Origin: Sphaerotilus montanus
Lineage (GTDB): Bacteria; Pseudomonadota; Gammaproteobacteria; Burkholderiales; Burkholderiaceae_C
Direction of reading: 5' to 3'
DNA: 64,000 bases
Assembly (NCBI RefSeq): GCF_013410775.1
Contig: NZ_JACCFH010000001.1
Coordinates: 4,769,820 to 4,833,819, forward strand
The notes beneath the pieces are model-generated. The model was given only the letters and a program-made list of their open reading frames with translations. It was not told where the DNA came from and ran no database searches. Position 1 is the stretch's first letter. Each line of letters starts with the position of its first letter. A program made the translations under genes and the position numbers. Shown here piece by piece: positions 1 to 10,362 of this stretch.

Positions 1-136
1 CGAGCCTAGGCGGGCATCGCCGAGGTGCATAGGCAAAATAGCCCGGACTAGCCCCTTCAATCCCGTCACCACCGGTTTCAGGGATTTCTTTCTGAAATAT
101 TCATACCGATCGCACACGCCGCGGTACCCCTTGTTC
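1..136. other. Window-edge region upstream of trmB, no gene seen
   Basis: No convincing coding frame is visible in this first stretch. It contains a small dyad at about 82-103 (TTTCAG, ten bases, CTGAAA) followed by an AT-richer patch, which could hold the trmB promoter. No clear Shine-Dalgarno sequence precedes the ATG at 137. Confidence 0.4.
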
Positions 137-904
137 ATGACTGTCACTGATCCGTCCCTCGTCCAGCCCGCCCCGACCGACCTGCCCGCGAACACCGAGG
201 CCGACACCGGCCCGACCGAACCACCCGCCGTCCACCACCGCGCGATCCGCAGCTTCGTGGTCCGGGCCGGCCGCATGGGCACGGGGCAGATGCGTGCGCT
301 GGAGGAACTGGGCCCGCGTTATGTGCTGCCCTGGTCCGACCAGCCGATGGATCCGCAGGCTGTCTGGGGCCGCACCGCACCGGTGGTGCTGGAGATCGGC
401 TTCGGCATGGGTGGCGCCACGGCGGAAATCGCCCGCCATCGACCGGAGGTGGATTTCCTCGGTGTCGAGGTCCACACGCCCGGGGTCGGTGCCCTGCTCA
501 AGCTGATCGACGAACAGGGCCTCGAGAACCTGCGCATCGTGCAGCACGACGCGGTGGAAGTGCTGGACCGCATGATCACGCCCGCCTCGCTCGCGGGCGT
601 GCACATCTTCTTCCCGGATCCCTGGCACAAGAAGAAGCACAACAAGCGCCGCCTCATCCAGACCGAGTTCATTGCCCGCCTCGTCACCCGTCTGGCCCCC
701 GGCGGCTACCTGCACTGCGCCACCGACTGGCAGCCCTATGCCGAGCAGATGCTGGAGGTGCTGTCAGCCGAACCGGCGCTGGAGAACACGGCCGACGGCT
801 ATGCACCCCGCCCCGACTACCGCCCGCTGACCAAGTTCGAGAACCGCGGGCTGAAGCTGGGGCACGGCGTCTGGGATCTGGTGTTCCGGCGCCGCGCGGA
901 CTGA
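137..904 (+). CDS. trmB: tRNA (guanine-N7-)-methyltransferase TrmB
   Basis: This enzyme makes 7-methylguanosine at position 46 in the variable loop of a subset of tRNAs, using S-adenosylmethionine, in the cytoplasm. The SAM-binding motif EIGFGMG lies near residues 86-92, and the family hallmark [15 protein letters not shown] lies near residues 158-172. The C-terminal [19 protein letters not shown] is also typical. I start at the ATG at 137; a TTG at 131 is an in-frame alternative adding two residues. At 255 residues the protein is slightly long because of a Pro/Thr/Glu-rich, probably disordered first 35 residues. It converges on uppP with only 11 bases between the stops. Family assignment is secure from the motifs. 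Confidence 0.96.
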   Translation: MTVTDPSLVQPAPTDLPANTEADTGPTEPPAVHHRAIRSFVVRAGRMGTGQMRALEELGPRYVLPWSDQPMDPQAVWGRTAPVVLEIGFGMGGATAEIARHRPEVDFLGVEVHTPGVGALLKLIDEQGLENLRIVQHDAVEVLDRMITPASLAGVHIFFPDPWHKKKHNKRRLIQTEFIARLVTRLAPGGYLHCATDWQPYAEQMLEVLSAEPALENTADGYAPRPDYRPLTKFENRGLKLGHGVWDLVFRRRAD

Positions 905-915
905 GCGCCGTCGCC

Positions 916-1743
916 TCAGTCGTGCCAGCTGACCATGCCGGTGTAGGACGTCACCAGGATCAGCAGGCCGAAGGCGATGCGGTACCAGGCGAAGGGTACG
1001 AAGTTGTGCGTCGCCACATACTTCAGCAGCCAGCGCACGCACAGCCAGGCCGACAGGAACGAGAACACCAGTCCGACGGCGAACACCGGCGCATCGGCCA
1101 TCGACAGGTGCGCACGCTCCTTGTAGAGGCTGTAGGCGCCCGCACCGATCAGGGTCGGGATGCCAAGGAAGAAGCTGAAATCGGTCGCTGCCTGCCGCGA
1201 CAGGCCCATCAGCATGCCGCCGATGATGGTCGAGCCGGAGCGGCTGGTGCCCGGGATCATGGCGAAGCACTGCACCAGGCCCACCTTCAGCGCGTCGAGC
1301 GGGGTCATGTCGTCGACCGAGGACACCCGCACGGAGCTGGCGGGGCGTCGCTCGGCCCACAGGATGATCAAACCACCGACAATGAAGGCTGCAGCGACAA
1401 TCACGGGCGTGAACAGGTGGGCCTTGACGGTCTTTCCGAAAGCCAGCCCCAGAATCACCGCAGGCAGGAAACCGATCAGCACATTCAGCACGAATCGCTG
1501 AGCGTCCCGGCTGGTGCCCAGATGGGTCACCGTGTTCGACAGACGCTGCCAGTAGACCAGGATGACCGCGAAGATGGCGCCGGTCTGGATGGCGATCTCG
1601 AACACCTTGCCACTTTCCGTGTCGAACCCGCCGAGCAGCGAACCTGCAAGGATCAGGTGTCCGGTGCTGGAAATCGGCAGGAACTCCGTCAGACCCTCGA
1701 CCACGCCCATCACCGCGGCCTTCAACAACATCACGATATCCAC
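916..1743 (-). CDS. uppP: Undecaprenyl-diphosphatase UppP/BacA
   Basis: This is an integral inner-membrane phosphatase that recycles undecaprenyl pyrophosphate to the monophosphate carrier for peptidoglycan and other envelope polymers; extra copies give bacitracin resistance in known systems. The N-terminal signature [17 protein letters not shown] and the second conserved loop with [10 protein letters not shown] are both present, with about eight hydrophobic segments. The GTG at 1743 ([13 protein letters not shown]...) best matches the usual family N-terminus and gives 275 residues; the ATG at 1731 is possible. A terminator-shaped hairpin sits just upstream, between this start and the divergent pseudouridine synthase gene. 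Confidence 0.95.
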   Translation of the reverse strand: MDIVMLLKAAVMGVVEGLTEFLPISSTGHLILAGSLLGGFDTESGKVFEIAIQTGAIFAVILVYWQRLSNTVTHLGTSRDAQRFVLNVLIGFLPAVILGLAFGKTVKAHLFTPVIVAAAFIVGGLIILWAERRPASSVRVSSVDDMTPLDALKVGLVQCFAMIPGTSRSGSTIIGGMLMGLSRQAATDFSFFLGIPTLIGAGAYSLYKERAHLSMADAPVFAVGLVFSFLSAWLCVRWLLKYVATHNFVPFAWYRIAFGLLILVTSYTGMVSWHD

Positions 1744-1782
1744 GCGCAAATCCCTTCGATTGGCCCTCTGCGGGCCGGACAA

Positions 1783-1807
1783 GAAAACGCCCCGATTGAC
1801 GGGGCGT
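1783..1807 (-). terminator. Terminator-shaped hairpin in the uppP 5' leader region
   Basis: On the minus strand an 8-bp GC-rich stem (ACGCCCCG/CGGGGCGT, 5-base loop) is followed by TTTTCTTG. It lies about 45 bases upstream of the uppP GTG. No gene on the minus strand ends here, so it is either a leader attenuator, the end of a tiny RNA, or only a fold overlapping the divergent plus-strand promoter (a TTGACG hexamer starts at 1796). Confidence 0.45.
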
Positions 1808-1896
1808 GATACTGGTGTTCAATACTGCAAAAGAAGATAGCACAGGCGCAGTGGCGTTCCGTTCCGGAAGCCTTGTGTCTGCGCTCGCCTGACGAC

Positions 1897-3282
1897 ATGG
1901 TCACACTCACTTTGAAAAAAAAATCCCTCCCTTCCCACGATCAGGGGAAGCCTGCCGGACGCGGCCCCCTGCGCGGGCCCGGTGCGCGCCCGCGCCCGAC
2001 ACTGGCGGAAGCCCAGGCGCAGCGCGTTGCGCAGCAACAGGCGTGGGAACGGGAGCAGGCAGAGCAGCGTGATCGCACCGAGCGCCGGCCGCAGCAGCCG
2101 CAGCGCCGGGACGGCGGCGGCCCGCTGAGCGTCAACAACCAGCGATTCGCCCAGAATCTGGCCGACCGCGGTGCGCCGCGCCGGGACGCTCCGCCACCCA
2201 GACAACAGCAAGGCTGGGAACGCGAGGCCCCCCCGCAACGCGGCCATGACGACCGCCGACCGCAGCAGCCGCAGCGCCGGGATGGCGGCGGCCCGTTGAG
2301 CGTCAACAACCAGCGATTCGCCCAGAACCTGGCCGACCGCGGTGCGCCGCGCCGGGATGCACCAGCCCCCCATTGGCAGCAGCAGCCCCAGCCCGAAGCG
2401 CCCCGCCAGTACCCGCCCGCGGCGCCGAACCGGCCGCTGAAGAGCGTCGTCAATCCCCAGGTCGCCCGCCAGATGGGTTCCGACCGCCCGGGCCCATCCC
2501 CCACCACCCCCGTCAACCGCCCTGCCGGCCTGCCTTCAGCGGAAGGCGACCGGCTCTCCAAGCGCATGACCGCGCTGGGCCTGGCCTCGCGCCGGGAAGC
2601 CGACGAATGGATCGAGGCGGGATGGGTGCGCGTCAACGGCCGTCTGGCCGTGCTGGGTCAGCGCGTGCGACCGGAAGACAAGATCGTCGTTGATCCGGCC
2701 GCGCACCGCGAGCAGGCGCAGCGCGTCACCATCCTGCTCAACAAGCCAGTGGGCTATGTCAGCGGCCAGGCCGAGGACGGCTACGAGCCGGCCTCGGTGC
2801 TGCTGCGCCCTGAAAACCAGTGGAAGGAAGACCAGTCTGGTCTGCGCTGGCACCCGGGCCACATGCGCAGCCTGGCGCCGGCCGGACGGCTGGACATCGA
2901 TTCGGTGGGCCTGCTGGTGCTGACCCAAGACGGTCGGGTGGCGCGCCAGCTGATCGGCGAAGACTCCAACGTCGAGAAGGAGTACCTCGTCCGGGTCGAG
3001 TACCACCATGGCCCGCGGCTGCCCGACTCGGACCTCGCCCTGCTCAACCATGGGCTGACCCTCGACGACCACGTGCTGCGCCCCTGCAAGGTCAGCTGGC
3101 AGAACGAGGACCAGCTGCGCTTCGTGTTGCGCGAAGGTCGAAAACGCCAGATCCGACGCATGTGCGAAGCGGTCGGTCTCAAGGTGGTCGGGCTGAAGCG
3201 CGTGCGCATTGGCAGCGTTTCTCTGGGTCATCTCCCCCCGGGCCAGTGGCGATATCTGCGACGTGATGAATTTTTCGCGTGA
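1897..3282 (+). CDS. S4-domain 23S rRNA pseudouridine synthase (RluB/RluF type) with repeat-bearing N-terminal extension
   Basis: The C-terminal half is a complete RsuA/RluB/RluE/RluF-family enzyme, which isomerises uridine to pseudouridine in rRNA. The S4 RNA-binding segment (RMTALGLASRREADEWIE) is followed by LLNKPVGYVS and the catalytic-aspartate motif GRLDIDSVGLLVLT, then RKRQIRRMCEAVGLKV near the C-terminus. The first ~215 residues are low complexity (Arg, Gln, Pro, Gly) and contain two copies of a 34-residue block starting QQPQRRDGGGPLS, about 57 residues apart; this part is probably disordered and RNA-binding. I prefer the ATG at 1897 (MVTLTLKKK); a TTG at 1873 is in frame. The middle also carries an insertion between the NKP motif and the catalytic Asp. 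Whether it is orthologous to RluB or RluF I cannot decide. Confidence 0.85.
   Translation: MVTLTLKKKSLPSHDQGKPAGRGPLRGPGARPRPTLAEAQAQRVAQQQAWEREQAEQRDRTERRPQQPQRRDGGGPLSVNNQRFAQNLADRGAPRRDAPPPRQQQGWEREAPPQRGHDDRRPQQPQRRDGGGPLSVNNQRFAQNLADRGAPRRDAPAPHWQQQPQPEAPRQYPPAAPNRPLKSVVNPQVARQMGSDRPGPSPTTPVNRPAGLPSAEGDRLSKRMTALGLASRREADEWIEAGWVRVNGRLAVLGQRVRPEDKIVVDPAAHREQAQRVTILLNKPVGYVSGQAEDGYEPASVLLRPENQWKEDQSGLRWHPGHMRSLAPAGRLDIDSVGLLVLTQDGRVARQLIGEDSNVEKEYLVRVEYHHGPRLPDSDLALLNHGLTLDDHVLRPCKVSWQNEDQLRFVLREGRKRQIRRMCEAVGLKVVGLKRVRIGSVSLGHLPPGQWRYLRRDEFFA
2092..2366 (+). repeat. In-frame ~104-bp direct repeat, 171-bp period, inside the pseudouridine synthase gene
   Basis: Copy one runs about 2092-2195 and copy two about 2263-2366. 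They differ at only a few, mostly synonymous, positions (for example GGGACGGC/GGGATGGC and CCGCTGAG/CCGTTGAG). The 171-bp offset equals 57 codons, so the duplication keeps the frame. Confidence 0.85.
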
Positions 3283-3527
3283 ATCATTCACTGAATTCCA
3301 GATACAACCAGCACATAAACGGGTAAGAACCGTACCAATTTTCAGCGATCACCCAACGCCCCATCGCAGACACTGTCCGTAGAGATGTCAAGCCGATCCA
3401 ACGGTCGGCAACATCTGTCGAACTGACGTCATTGTTAGTACAACGGTAATAAAAAGTACCCTTTTTTATCACTTTTGCTGCTTTTGGGAATAAAAGCTAA
3501 AGTACGATTGGGACGTGGGGAAGCCTC
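3283..3527. promoter_or_regulatory. AT-rich upstream region of the TetR gene
   Basis: This 245-bp gap is clearly richer in A and T than its flanks. It contains the direct heptamer AAAGTAC at about 3454 and again at about 3499, plus a related TTAGTAC near 3436, and several A/T runs suitable for a promoter. The heptamers may be an autoregulatory operator, but that is only inference. Confidence 0.35.
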
Positions 3528-4157
3528 ATGATCGAACAAACAGCCATAATTTCTTCTTCGCTAGACCACCGCACCCGGCTTCTTGAAGGCATGGCTCGCT
3601 GCGTGGCCACCAAAGGGTATGCCGATACCACGATCGCCGACATCGCCACGGCGGCACGTGTATCCAAGCGTACGTTCTATGAACATTTCAAAACAAAGCA
3701 AGAATGCCTGATTGCACTGTATGAAAACGCCAGCCAGCGGGGCCTGAACAGCCTTGCGCGAGCGATCGAACCTGATCAGCAGTGGCCGGCCCGTGTCGAT
3801 CATGCCGTGAAGGCCTATTTCAGCCATCTGGCAGCCAACCCGCTGCTGATGCGCACGCTGTTCATCGACGTGCTCGCCGTGGGTCCCGAGGGCCTGCAGG
3901 CACGGCGCAAGGTGCACCAGCAACTCGCAGAGCTGATCGCCAGCACTGCCGAGCAGCCGGACAGCGAACTCAACGTATGGCAGGCCAACGCGATCATCGG
4001 TTCACTGACCGAAATCGTGCTGCAGGCCATCGAACAGGACCGGGTCGAACAGTTGCCCGAATGTGCCGACGAGGCTGCGCAGGTCATTCGCGCCGCCATG
4101 CAGTCACAGCTTGCCCATCCGGTCATTCCTCCGGAACCCGGCACCGATCCACACTGA
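3528..4157 (+). CDS. TetR/AcrR-family transcriptional regulator
   Basis: This is a 209-residue one-component repressor-type protein. The N-terminal DNA-binding region has the family pattern TTIADIATAARVSKRTFYEHF (about residues 34-54), followed by a helical ligand-binding domain with no recognisable ligand signature. A purine-rich GGGGAAG about eight bases before the ATG supports the start. It stands alone: the gene before it ends 245 bases upstream, and a strong terminator follows. The regulated genes are not obvious, since neither neighbour is an efflux pump or a fatty-acid gene; autoregulation through the AT-rich upstream region is plausible. Confidence 0.88.
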   Translation: MIEQTAIISSSLDHRTRLLEGMARCVATKGYADTTIADIATAARVSKRTFYEHFKTKQECLIALYENASQRGLNSLARAIEPDQQWPARVDHAVKAYFSHLAANPLLMRTLFIDVLAVGPEGLQARRKVHQQLAELIASTAEQPDSELNVWQANAIIGSLTEIVLQAIEQDRVEQLPECADEAAQVIRAAMQSQLAHPVIPPEPGTDPH

Positions 4158-4175
4158 CTGGATCGTTGATGTCAA

Positions 4176-4207
4176 AACGGCACCGATCCCGGTGCCGTTG
4201 CATTTTC
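4176..4207 (+). terminator. Rho-independent terminator after the TetR gene
   Basis: A perfect 10-bp stem (AACGGCACCG / CGGTGCCGTT) with loop ATCC is followed by GCATTTT, 18 bases after the TetR stop codon. Confidence 0.8.
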
Positions 4208-4287
4208 CAGAGCCGGCAAGCGCTTTCCCCACACATGCGCTTGCCAGGAAATGCCCTCCCGGACACCTCCCTCAACGTCTCTTCCGT

Positions 4288-7200
4288 TCAGCCGACCCAC
4301 TTCCGGGCGTTGCCGAACATGCGCAGCCACGGGCTCTGCTCCGACACGGCGCCCGCCGTCCAGCTCATCTGCACATTGCGGAACACGCGCTCCGGATGCG
4401 GCATCAGCACCGTGAAGCGGCCGTCTGCCGTCGTCACCGAGGTCAGGCCATCCGGGCTGCCGTTCGGGTTGAGCGGATAAGCCTCGGTCGCACGCCCTTC
4501 GTGGTCCACGAAGCGCATCGCCCGGTGCACCTTGGCGGCATCACCGCGCTGCGAGAAGTCGGCGAAGCCCTCGCCATGCGCCACCGCGATCGGCAGGCGG
4601 CTGCCGGCCATGCCCTGGAAGAAGATCGACGGGCTCTCCAGCACCTCGACCAGGCTCAGCCGGGCCTCGAACTGCTCGCTCTTGTTGCGGGTGAACTTCG
4701 GCCAGTCCTGCGCGCCAGGGATGATCGGTGACAGCGCCGCCATCATCTGGCAGCCATTGCACACGCCCAGCGCGAAGGTGTCCGGACGGCCGAAGAAGGC
4801 CGCGAACTGCTCAGCCAGCGCCGGGTTGAACAGCACCGAGCGCGCCCAGCCCTCGCCTGCGCCCAGCGTGTCGCCATAGCTGAAACCGCCGCAGGCGATG
4901 AAGCCCTGGAACTGGTCCAGCCGGGCACGACCGCGCTGCAGGTCGGTCATGTGGACGTCGAAGGTGTCGAAGCCGGCCTTGGCCATCGCGTAGGACATCT
5001 CGACGTGCGAGTTCACGCCCTGCTCGCGCAGGATCGCCACCTTCGGCCGCGTGATGTTGATGAACGGCGCGGCCACGTCCTGCAGCGGATCGAAGCTCAG
5101 CGCGACATGCAGCCCGGTGTCGTCCGGCGCGCCCACCGCGGCGTGCTCGCTGTCGGCGCAGGCCGGGTTGTCGCGCTGCGCGGCGATGCGCCAGCTCACG
5201 TCGTCCCACGCTTGTTGCAGCTTCTGCAGCGGCGCGGTGAACACCGTCTTCGCGTCGCGCCAGACCTCGACGGCCGCCCGGTCATTGGTCTTGCCGATGA
5301 CGTGGCTGTGCTTGCTCAGGCCGTGCGCACGCAGCGTCTGCATCACCTCGTTGCGCACGCTGGTCGGCACCTGGATCACAGCGCCGAGTTCCTCGTTGAA
5401 CAGCGCCTTCAGCGTCAGCTCGTTGCGGCGCTCGCCCACCTGGGTGGCCCAGTTCTTCGAGTCGCCGGTGTCGGCGCGGCTGTCCGTGATGCCGTCGCCT
5501 TCGGTGACCAGCATGTCCACGTTCAGGCTCACGCCGACATGGCCGGCAAACGCCATCTCGCACGCTGCCGCCCACAGACCACCGTCGCTGCGGTCATGGT
5601 AGGCCAGCAGCTTGCCCTCGGCGCGCAACTGGTTGATGGCCGTGACCAGCGCCTTGAGCTGCGCCGGATCGTCCACGTCCGGCACTTCATGGCCGAACTG
5701 GCCGATCACCTGCGCCAGCATCGAGCCGCCCATGCGGTTCTGGCCGTTGCCGAGGTCGATCAGGATCAGCGAGGTGTCGAGGCCGGCGGGCGTGTCGGTC
5801 TTCAGTTGCGGCGTCAGCGTGCCGCGCACGTCGTCCAGCGTCACGAACGCGGTGACGATCAGCGACACGGGTGCCACGACCTGCTTCGACTGCCCGTCGT
5901 CACTCCACTTGGTGCGCATCGACAGCGAATCCTTGCCAACCGGGATGCCCACGCCCAGCGCCGGGCAGAGTTCCATCCCGACCGCCTTGACCGTCTCGTA
6001 CAGCGCGGCGTCCTCGCCCGGCTCGCCGCACGCCGCCATCCAGTTGGCCGACAGCTTGACGCGCGACAGCTCGAACGGCGCGGCCAGCAGGTTGGTGATG
6101 GCCTCGGCCACCGCCATGCGACCCGACGCGGGCGCGTCCAGCGCGGCCAGCGGCGTGCGCTCGCCCATCGCCATCGCCTCGCCGCGGAAGCCGCTGTAGT
6201 CGGCCAGCGTCACGGCGCAGTCGGCCACCGGCACCTGCCACGGCCCGACCATCTGGTCGCGGTGGCTCATGCCGCCCACGGTGCGGTCGCCGATGGTGAT
6301 CAGGAAGCGCTTGGAGGCCACCGTCGGGTGGCGCAGCACGCTGAACGCCACCTCGTCGAGCTGCACGCCGGTCAGGTTCAGCGGCGCCTCGGTCCGCTCG
6401 ACGCGCGTGACATCGCGGTGGACCTTCGGCGGCTTGCCGAGCAGCACGTCCATCGGCATGTCGATCGGGCGCTCGCCATTCGGACCGTCTTCGAGGACCA
6501 GCTCGCGGTCATCGGTGGCGATGCCGACCACCGCATACGGCGCGCGCTCGCGGCGGCACATCTCGTCGAACAGCGGCAGCGCCTCCGGCGTCACCGCCAT
6601 GACGTAGCGCTCCTGGCTCTCGTTGCACCAGATTTCCTTCGGCGCCAGGCCGGTCTCTTCCAGCGGCACCTTGCGGATGTCGAAGGTCGCGCCCTTGCCC
6701 GCGCCGTCCACCAGTTCGGGGAAGGCATTGCTGATGCCACCCGCGCCCACGTCGTGGATCGCCACGATCGGGTTGCTCGCACCCAGCGCGTAGCAGTGGC
6801 TGATGACCTCCTGCGCGCGGCGCTGGATCTCGGGGTTGCCGCGCTGGACCGAGTCGAAGTCGAGCGAGGCGGTGTTGGTGCCCGCCGCCATCGACGACGC
6901 GGCGCCGCCGCCCATGCCGATGCGCATGCCCGGGCCGCCGAGCTGGATCAGCAGCGTGCCGGCGCCGAACGGCAGCTTGTGCGTCTGGCTGTCGGCGATG
7001 GTGCCCAGGCCACCGGCGATCATGATCGGCTTGTGGTAGCCGCGCTTGACACCCGCCACGTCCTGCTCGAACACGCGGAAGTAGCCCGCCAGATTCGGCC
7101 GGCCGAACTCGTTGTTGAACGCGGCGCCGCCGAGGGGGCCCTCGGTCATGATCTGCAGCGGGCTGGCGATGTGCGCCGGCTTGCCGATGGGGTCGTTTTC

Positions 7201-8301
7201 CCACGGCTCATTGGTGCCGGGCAGGTTCAGGTTCGACACGCTGAAGCCGGTCAGGCCCGCCTTGGGCTTCGAGCCACGGCCGGTCGCGCCTTCGTCGCGG
7301 ATCTCGCCGCCCGCGCCGGTCGCAGCACCCGGGAACGGGGAAATCGCCGTCGGGTGGTTGTGCGTCTCGACCTTCATCAGCACATGCACCAGCTCTTCGC
7401 GGGCGGCGTACTGCGGCGCATTGGTGTAGCCCTGCGGCGTCCAGCGCTCGATCACGCCGCCCTGCATCACCGACGCGTTGTCGCTGTAGGCGACCACGGT
7501 GGACTGCGGCGACACCTTTTCGGTGTTGCGGATCATGCCGAACATGCTCATCGGCTGGCGCTCGCCGTCGATGGTGAAGTCGGCGTTGAAGATCTTGTGG
7601 CGGCAGTGCTCGGAATTCGCCTGCGCGAACATCATCAGCTCGACGTCGCTCGGGTTGCGGCCCAGGCCGGTGAAGGCGTTCACCAGGTAGTCGACCTCGT
7701 CCTCGGACAGCGCCAGCCCGAACTCCTTGTTCGCCACGACCAGCGCCGCGCGGCCCTGCCCCAGCACGTCGACATGCGCCAGCGGCTCGGCCGGCTGCTC
7801 GTCGAACAGGTGGCGGGCGGCATCACGTTCGAAGGCGGCCGACTCGGTCATGCGGTCGTGCAACACCAGCGCGCAGGCCTGCAGCTCGTCCGCCGTCAGC
7901 GGCTTGGCACCACCCTTGAAGGTGTCCAGCAGGCCGGACTTCAGCACCAGCCGGTACTCGGTGACCCGCTCGACGCGGTGCAGCGTGGCGCCGCAGTTGT
8001 GGGCGATGTCGGTGGCCTTCGAGGCCCACGGCGACAGCGTGCCCAGCCGCGGCATCACGACGATCAGCTCACCTTCCGGCCGGGCGGTGTAGGCGTCGCC
8101 GTAGGTCAGCAGCGCCGAGAGCTGGTCGAGGTCCGCGCGCTCCAGCGCCGCGTCGCTCCAGACCCAGTGCACATGGCGCGCCGTGACATCGACGATGCGG
8201 GCGCTGACGGCCTGCAGCCGGGGCAGCAGCGCCTGGGCGCGGAAGGCGGAAAGGGCGTTGCCGCCCTCGAAATGCTGGAGGTGCTTGGAGGATGAAGACA
8301 C
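4288..8301 (-). CDS. purL: Phosphoribosylformylglycinamidine synthase PurL (large type)
   Basis: This cytoplasmic purine-biosynthesis enzyme converts formylglycinamide ribonucleotide, ATP and glutamine to the amidine. It is the single-chain proteobacterial form of about 1337 residues: an N-terminal PurS-like domain, a linker, duplicated ATP-grasp-like synthetase halves (for example [20 protein letters not shown] and KDSLSM), and a C-terminal glutamine amidotransferase with the nucleophile in GVCNGCQMM and a terminal [15 protein letters not shown] choose the GTG at 8301 ([14 protein letters not shown]), which gives the usual family N-terminus; the open frame continues upstream without family similarity. 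It follows the FAD oxidoreductase gene on the same strand by 47 bases. Confidence 0.97.
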   Translation of the reverse strand: MSSSSKHLQHFEGGNALSAFRAQALLPRLQAVSARIVDVTARHVHWVWSDAALERADLDQLSALLTYGDAYTARPEGELIVVMPRLGTLSPWASKATDIAHNCGATLHRVERVTEYRLVLKSGLLDTFKGGAKPLTADELQACALVLHDRMTESAAFERDAARHLFDEQPAEPLAHVDVLGQGRAALVVANKEFGLALSEDEVDYLVNAFTGLGRNPSDVELMMFAQANSEHCRHKIFNADFTIDGERQPMSMFGMIRNTEKVSPQSTVVAYSDNASVMQGGVIERWTPQGYTNAPQYAAREELVHVLMKVETHNHPTAISPFPGAATGAGGEIRDEGATGRGSKPKAGLTGFSVSNLNLPGTNEPWENDPIGKPAHIASPLQIMTEGPLGGAAFNNEFGRPNLAGYFRVFEQDVAGVKRGYHKPIMIAGGLGTIADSQTHKLPFGAGTLLIQLGGPGMRIGMGGGAASSMAAGTNTASLDFDSVQRGNPEIQRRAQEVISHCYALGASNPIVAIHDVGAGGISNAFPELVDGAGKGATFDIRKVPLEETGLAPKEIWCNESQERYVMAVTPEALPLFDEMCRRERAPYAVVGIATDDRELVLEDGPNGERPIDMPMDVLLGKPPKVHRDVTRVERTEAPLNLTGVQLDEVAFSVLRHPTVASKRFLITIGDRTVGGMSHRDQMVGPWQVPVADCAVTLADYSGFRGEAMAMGERTPLAALDAPASGRMAVAEAITNLLAAPFELSRVKLSANWMAACGEPGEDAALYETVKAVGMELCPALGVGIPVGKDSLSMRTKWSDDGQSKQVVAPVSLIVTAFVTLDDVRGTLTPQLKTDTPAGLDTSLILIDLGNGQNRMGGSMLAQVIGQFGHEVPDVDDPAQLKALVTAINQLRAEGKLLAYHDRSDGGLWAAACEMAFAGHVGVSLNVDMLVTEGDGITDSRADTGDSKNWATQVGERRNELTLKALFNEELGAVIQVPTSVRNEVMQTLRAHGLSKHSHVIGKTNDRAAVEVWRDAKTVFTAPLQKLQQAWDDVSWRIAAQRDNPACADSEHAAVGAPDDTGLHVALSFDPLQDVAAPFINITRPKVAILREQGVNSHVEMSYAMAKAGFDTFDVHMTDLQRGRARLDQFQGFIACGGFSYGDTLGAGEGWARSVLFNPALAEQFAAFFGRPDTFALGVCNGCQMMAALSPIIPGAQDWPKFTRNKSEQFEARLSLVEVLESPSIFFQGMAGSRLPIAVAHGEGFADFSQRGDAAKVHRAMRFVDHEGRATEAYPLNPNGSPDGLTSVTTADGRFTVLMPHPERVFRNVQMSWTAGAVSEQSPWLRMFGNARKWVG

Positions 8302-8348
8302 GCGGTGAGTCCCGAAGGGCTGGAAAGCGTGCGATTTTAGGCGAGGCC

Positions 8349-9479
8349 TCAGGACAGCGCCCGCACCACCTCGTCCGCGATGGCCAGACACGAGGTCAGG
8401 CCCGGCGATTCGATGCCCAGCAGCTGCACCAGCCCCGGCACGCCGTGCACCGCCGGCCCGTCGATGCGGAAGTCCGCCGCGGCCGCGTCCGGCCCGCCCA
8501 GCTTGGGCCGCACGCCCGAATAGCTGGGCTGCAGCGCGCCGTCCGGCAGGCCTGGCCAGTAGCGGCGGATCGCCTCGGCCATGCCCTGCACGCGCTCGGG
8601 CGCCACGGCGTAGTCGATCTGCGCCGCGTCGGTGATGTCGAGCCACTCCACGTCCGGGCCGAAGCGCATCTGGCCGCCCAGGTCGAGCGTCACGTGCACG
8701 CCCAGCCCCGCGGCTTCCGGAATCGGATAGACCAGCCGCGAGAACGCCGGCCGGCCGCTGCAGGCGAAGTAATTGCCCTTGCAGAAATAGGGTGTGGGCT
8801 GCTGCGCCACCGCTTCGGGGGTCGCCGGCCAGCCGCGCAGGCTGCGCGCGATCGCCGGGGCGCTCAGGCCCGCGGCATTGACCACCTCGCGGGCGAGGAT
8901 CTGCATCGGCTGCGCGCCACCGACATCGAGCACGAGGCCCTCCGCCGTGACCGCGCCGCCTGTCACCGGCGAACACAGCGCCAGCGACGCACCCGCCGCC
9001 TCCGCATCACCCAGCAGCGCCAGCATCAGGCCGTGGCTGTCGACGATGCCGGTCGAGGGCGACCACAGCGCCGCCACGCAGGCCAGCGCCGGCTCCATCG
9101 CGCGGGCCTCGTCGGCGGTGAGGCGCTGCAGGTCGTGGACGCCGTTGGCGCGGGCCTGGGCGTGGAGCGCGTCGAGCTTGTCCAGCTGCGCCGCGCTGGT
9201 GGCGACGATGAGCTTGCCGCAGCGCCGGTGGGCGATGCCGCGCTCGGCGCAGTAGGCATACAGCTGTTCCCGGCCCTGCACGCAGAGCTGCGCCTTGCGC
9301 GAGCCGGTCGGGTAGTAGAGGCCGGCGTGGACCACCTCGCTGTTGCGTGCGCTGGTGACGGTGCCGAAGGCGTCGGCCGCTTCGAGGATGACCACGTCGC
9401 GGCCGGTCTGCGCCAGGGCCCGGGCGGCGGCCAGCCCGACCACGCCGGCGCCGATGACGAGGGTGTCGATCTTGTCCAT
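8349..9479 (-). CDS. FAD-dependent oxidoreductase, DAO/LhgO-like
   Basis: This is a 376-residue flavoprotein of the D-amino-acid-oxidase fold. The dinucleotide-binding motif [19 protein letters not shown] lies at residues 7-25, followed by an acidic end-of-strand motif (VVILEAAD). The following [16 protein letters not shown] and RRCGKLIVA segments resemble L-2-hydroxyglutarate dehydrogenase/oxidase (LhgO) relatives, so oxidation of a 2-hydroxy acid with electrons to quinone or oxygen is the best guess. The ATG at 9479 ([12 protein letters not shown]) is chosen because it places the nucleotide-binding strand at the N-terminus. It is divergent from map, 40 bases apart, and upstream of purL on the same strand. 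The exact substrate is not determinable from sequence. Confidence 0.82.
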   Translation of the reverse strand: MDKIDTLVIGAGVVGLAAARALAQTGRDVVILEAADAFGTVTSARNSEVVHAGLYYPTGSRKAQLCVQGREQLYAYCAERGIAHRRCGKLIVATSAAQLDKLDALHAQARANGVHDLQRLTADEARAMEPALACVAALWSPSTGIVDSHGLMLALLGDAEAAGASLALCSPVTGGAVTAEGLVLDVGGAQPMQILAREVVNAAGLSAPAIARSLRGWPATPEAVAQQPTPYFCKGNYFACSGRPAFSRLVYPIPEAAGLGVHVTLDLGGQMRFGPDVEWLDITDAAQIDYAVAPERVQGMAEAIRRYWPGLPDGALQPSYSGVRPKLGGPDAAAADFRIDGPAVHGVPGLVQLLGIESPGLTSCLAIADEVVRALS

Positions 9480-9505
9480 GCGCAAGCTTAGCCCACCCCC
9501 GGTGC

Positions 9506-9519
9506 GATAATCCTGCCCC
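9506..9519 (+). promoter_or_regulatory. Probable -10 box of map immediately before the ATG
   Basis: A GATAAT hexamer at 9506-9511 is only eight bases from the ATG at 9520, and there is no purine-rich ribosome-binding site between them. Transcription would start at or next to the A of the ATG, predicting a leaderless message. Confidence 0.4.
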
Positions 9520-10332
9520 ATGTCGATCACGATCAAAACCGCCGCGGACATCGCCGCCATGCGCGTCGCCTGCCGACTCGCCTCCGAAGTCCTGGACATC
9601 CTCACGCCGCACGTCAAGGCGGGTGTGACCACCAACGAACTGGACCGCATCGCCCACGACCACATCGTGAACGTGCAGCAAGCGATCCCTGCGCCGCTGA
9701 ACTACCAGCCGCCCGGCTACACGCCCTACCCGAAGTCGATCTGCACCTCGGTCAACCACGTGATCTGCCACGGCATCCCGAGCGACAAGGCGCTGAAGAA
9801 CGGCGACATCGTCAACCTCGACATCACCGTCATCAAGGACGGCTGGCACGGCGACACCAGCCGCATGTTCATCGTCGGCGAAGGCTCGATCGCGGCGAAG
9901 CGGCTGTGCCACCTGACCTACGAGGCGATGTGGCACGGCATCCTGAAGGTCAAGCCGGGCGCGCGCCTGGGCGACATCGGCCACGCCATCCAGACCTTCA
10001 TCGAGAAGCAGGGCCTGTCGGTGGTGCGCGAGTTCTGCGGCCACGGCATCGGCCAGAAGTTCCACGAGGAGCCGCAGATCCTGCACTACGGCCGCCCCGG
10101 CACGCTGGACGTGCTGGTGCCCGGCATGGTGTTCACCATCGAGCCGATGGTGAATGCCGGCCGCCGCGAGCTGAAGGAAGCCGGCGACGGCTGGACCATC
10201 GTCACCAAGGACCGCTCGCTGTCGGCGCAGTGGGAACACACGCTCGTCGTCACCGAGACCGGCTTCGAGGTCATGACCCTGTCGGCGGGCAGCCCGCCGC
10301 TGCCCGCGTTCGTCACGACCACGTCCTGCTGA
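9520..10332 (+). CDS. map: Methionine aminopeptidase type I
   Basis: This enzyme removes the initiator methionine from nascent proteins whose second residue is small, in the cytoplasm. All type I metal-binding landmarks are visible: the HGIPS segment, [16 protein letters not shown] (two aspartates), [20 protein letters not shown] and the late glutamate in WEHTLVVTE. Length is 270 residues, usual for the family, with no N-terminal extension. A -10-like box sits eight bases before the ATG. glnD begins 30 bases downstream on the same strand, so the two are probably cotranscribed. Confidence 0.97.
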   Translation: MSITIKTAADIAAMRVACRLASEVLDILTPHVKAGVTTNELDRIAHDHIVNVQQAIPAPLNYQPPGYTPYPKSICTSVNHVICHGIPSDKALKNGDIVNLDITVIKDGWHGDTSRMFIVGEGSIAAKRLCHLTYEAMWHGILKVKPGARLGDIGHAIQTFIEKQGLSVVREFCGHGIGQKFHEEPQILHYGRPGTLDVLVPGMVFTIEPMVNAGRRELKEAGDGWTIVTKDRSLSAQWEHTLVVTETGFEVMTLSAGSPPLPAFVTTTSC

Positions 10333-10362
10333 ACCCCTGCCCGCCCCGCTCTGCCGAGAACG

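Noticed and set aside
3284..3472. 62-codon minus-strand frame before the TetR gene
   Set aside because: No recognisable family, no ribosome-binding site, and it fills an AT-rich promoter-like spacer; composition does not look coding.
4951..8295. 1114-codon open frame on the strand opposite purL
   Set aside because: It is a GC-driven shadow rich in His/Arg/Ala; purL on the other strand has full family motifs.
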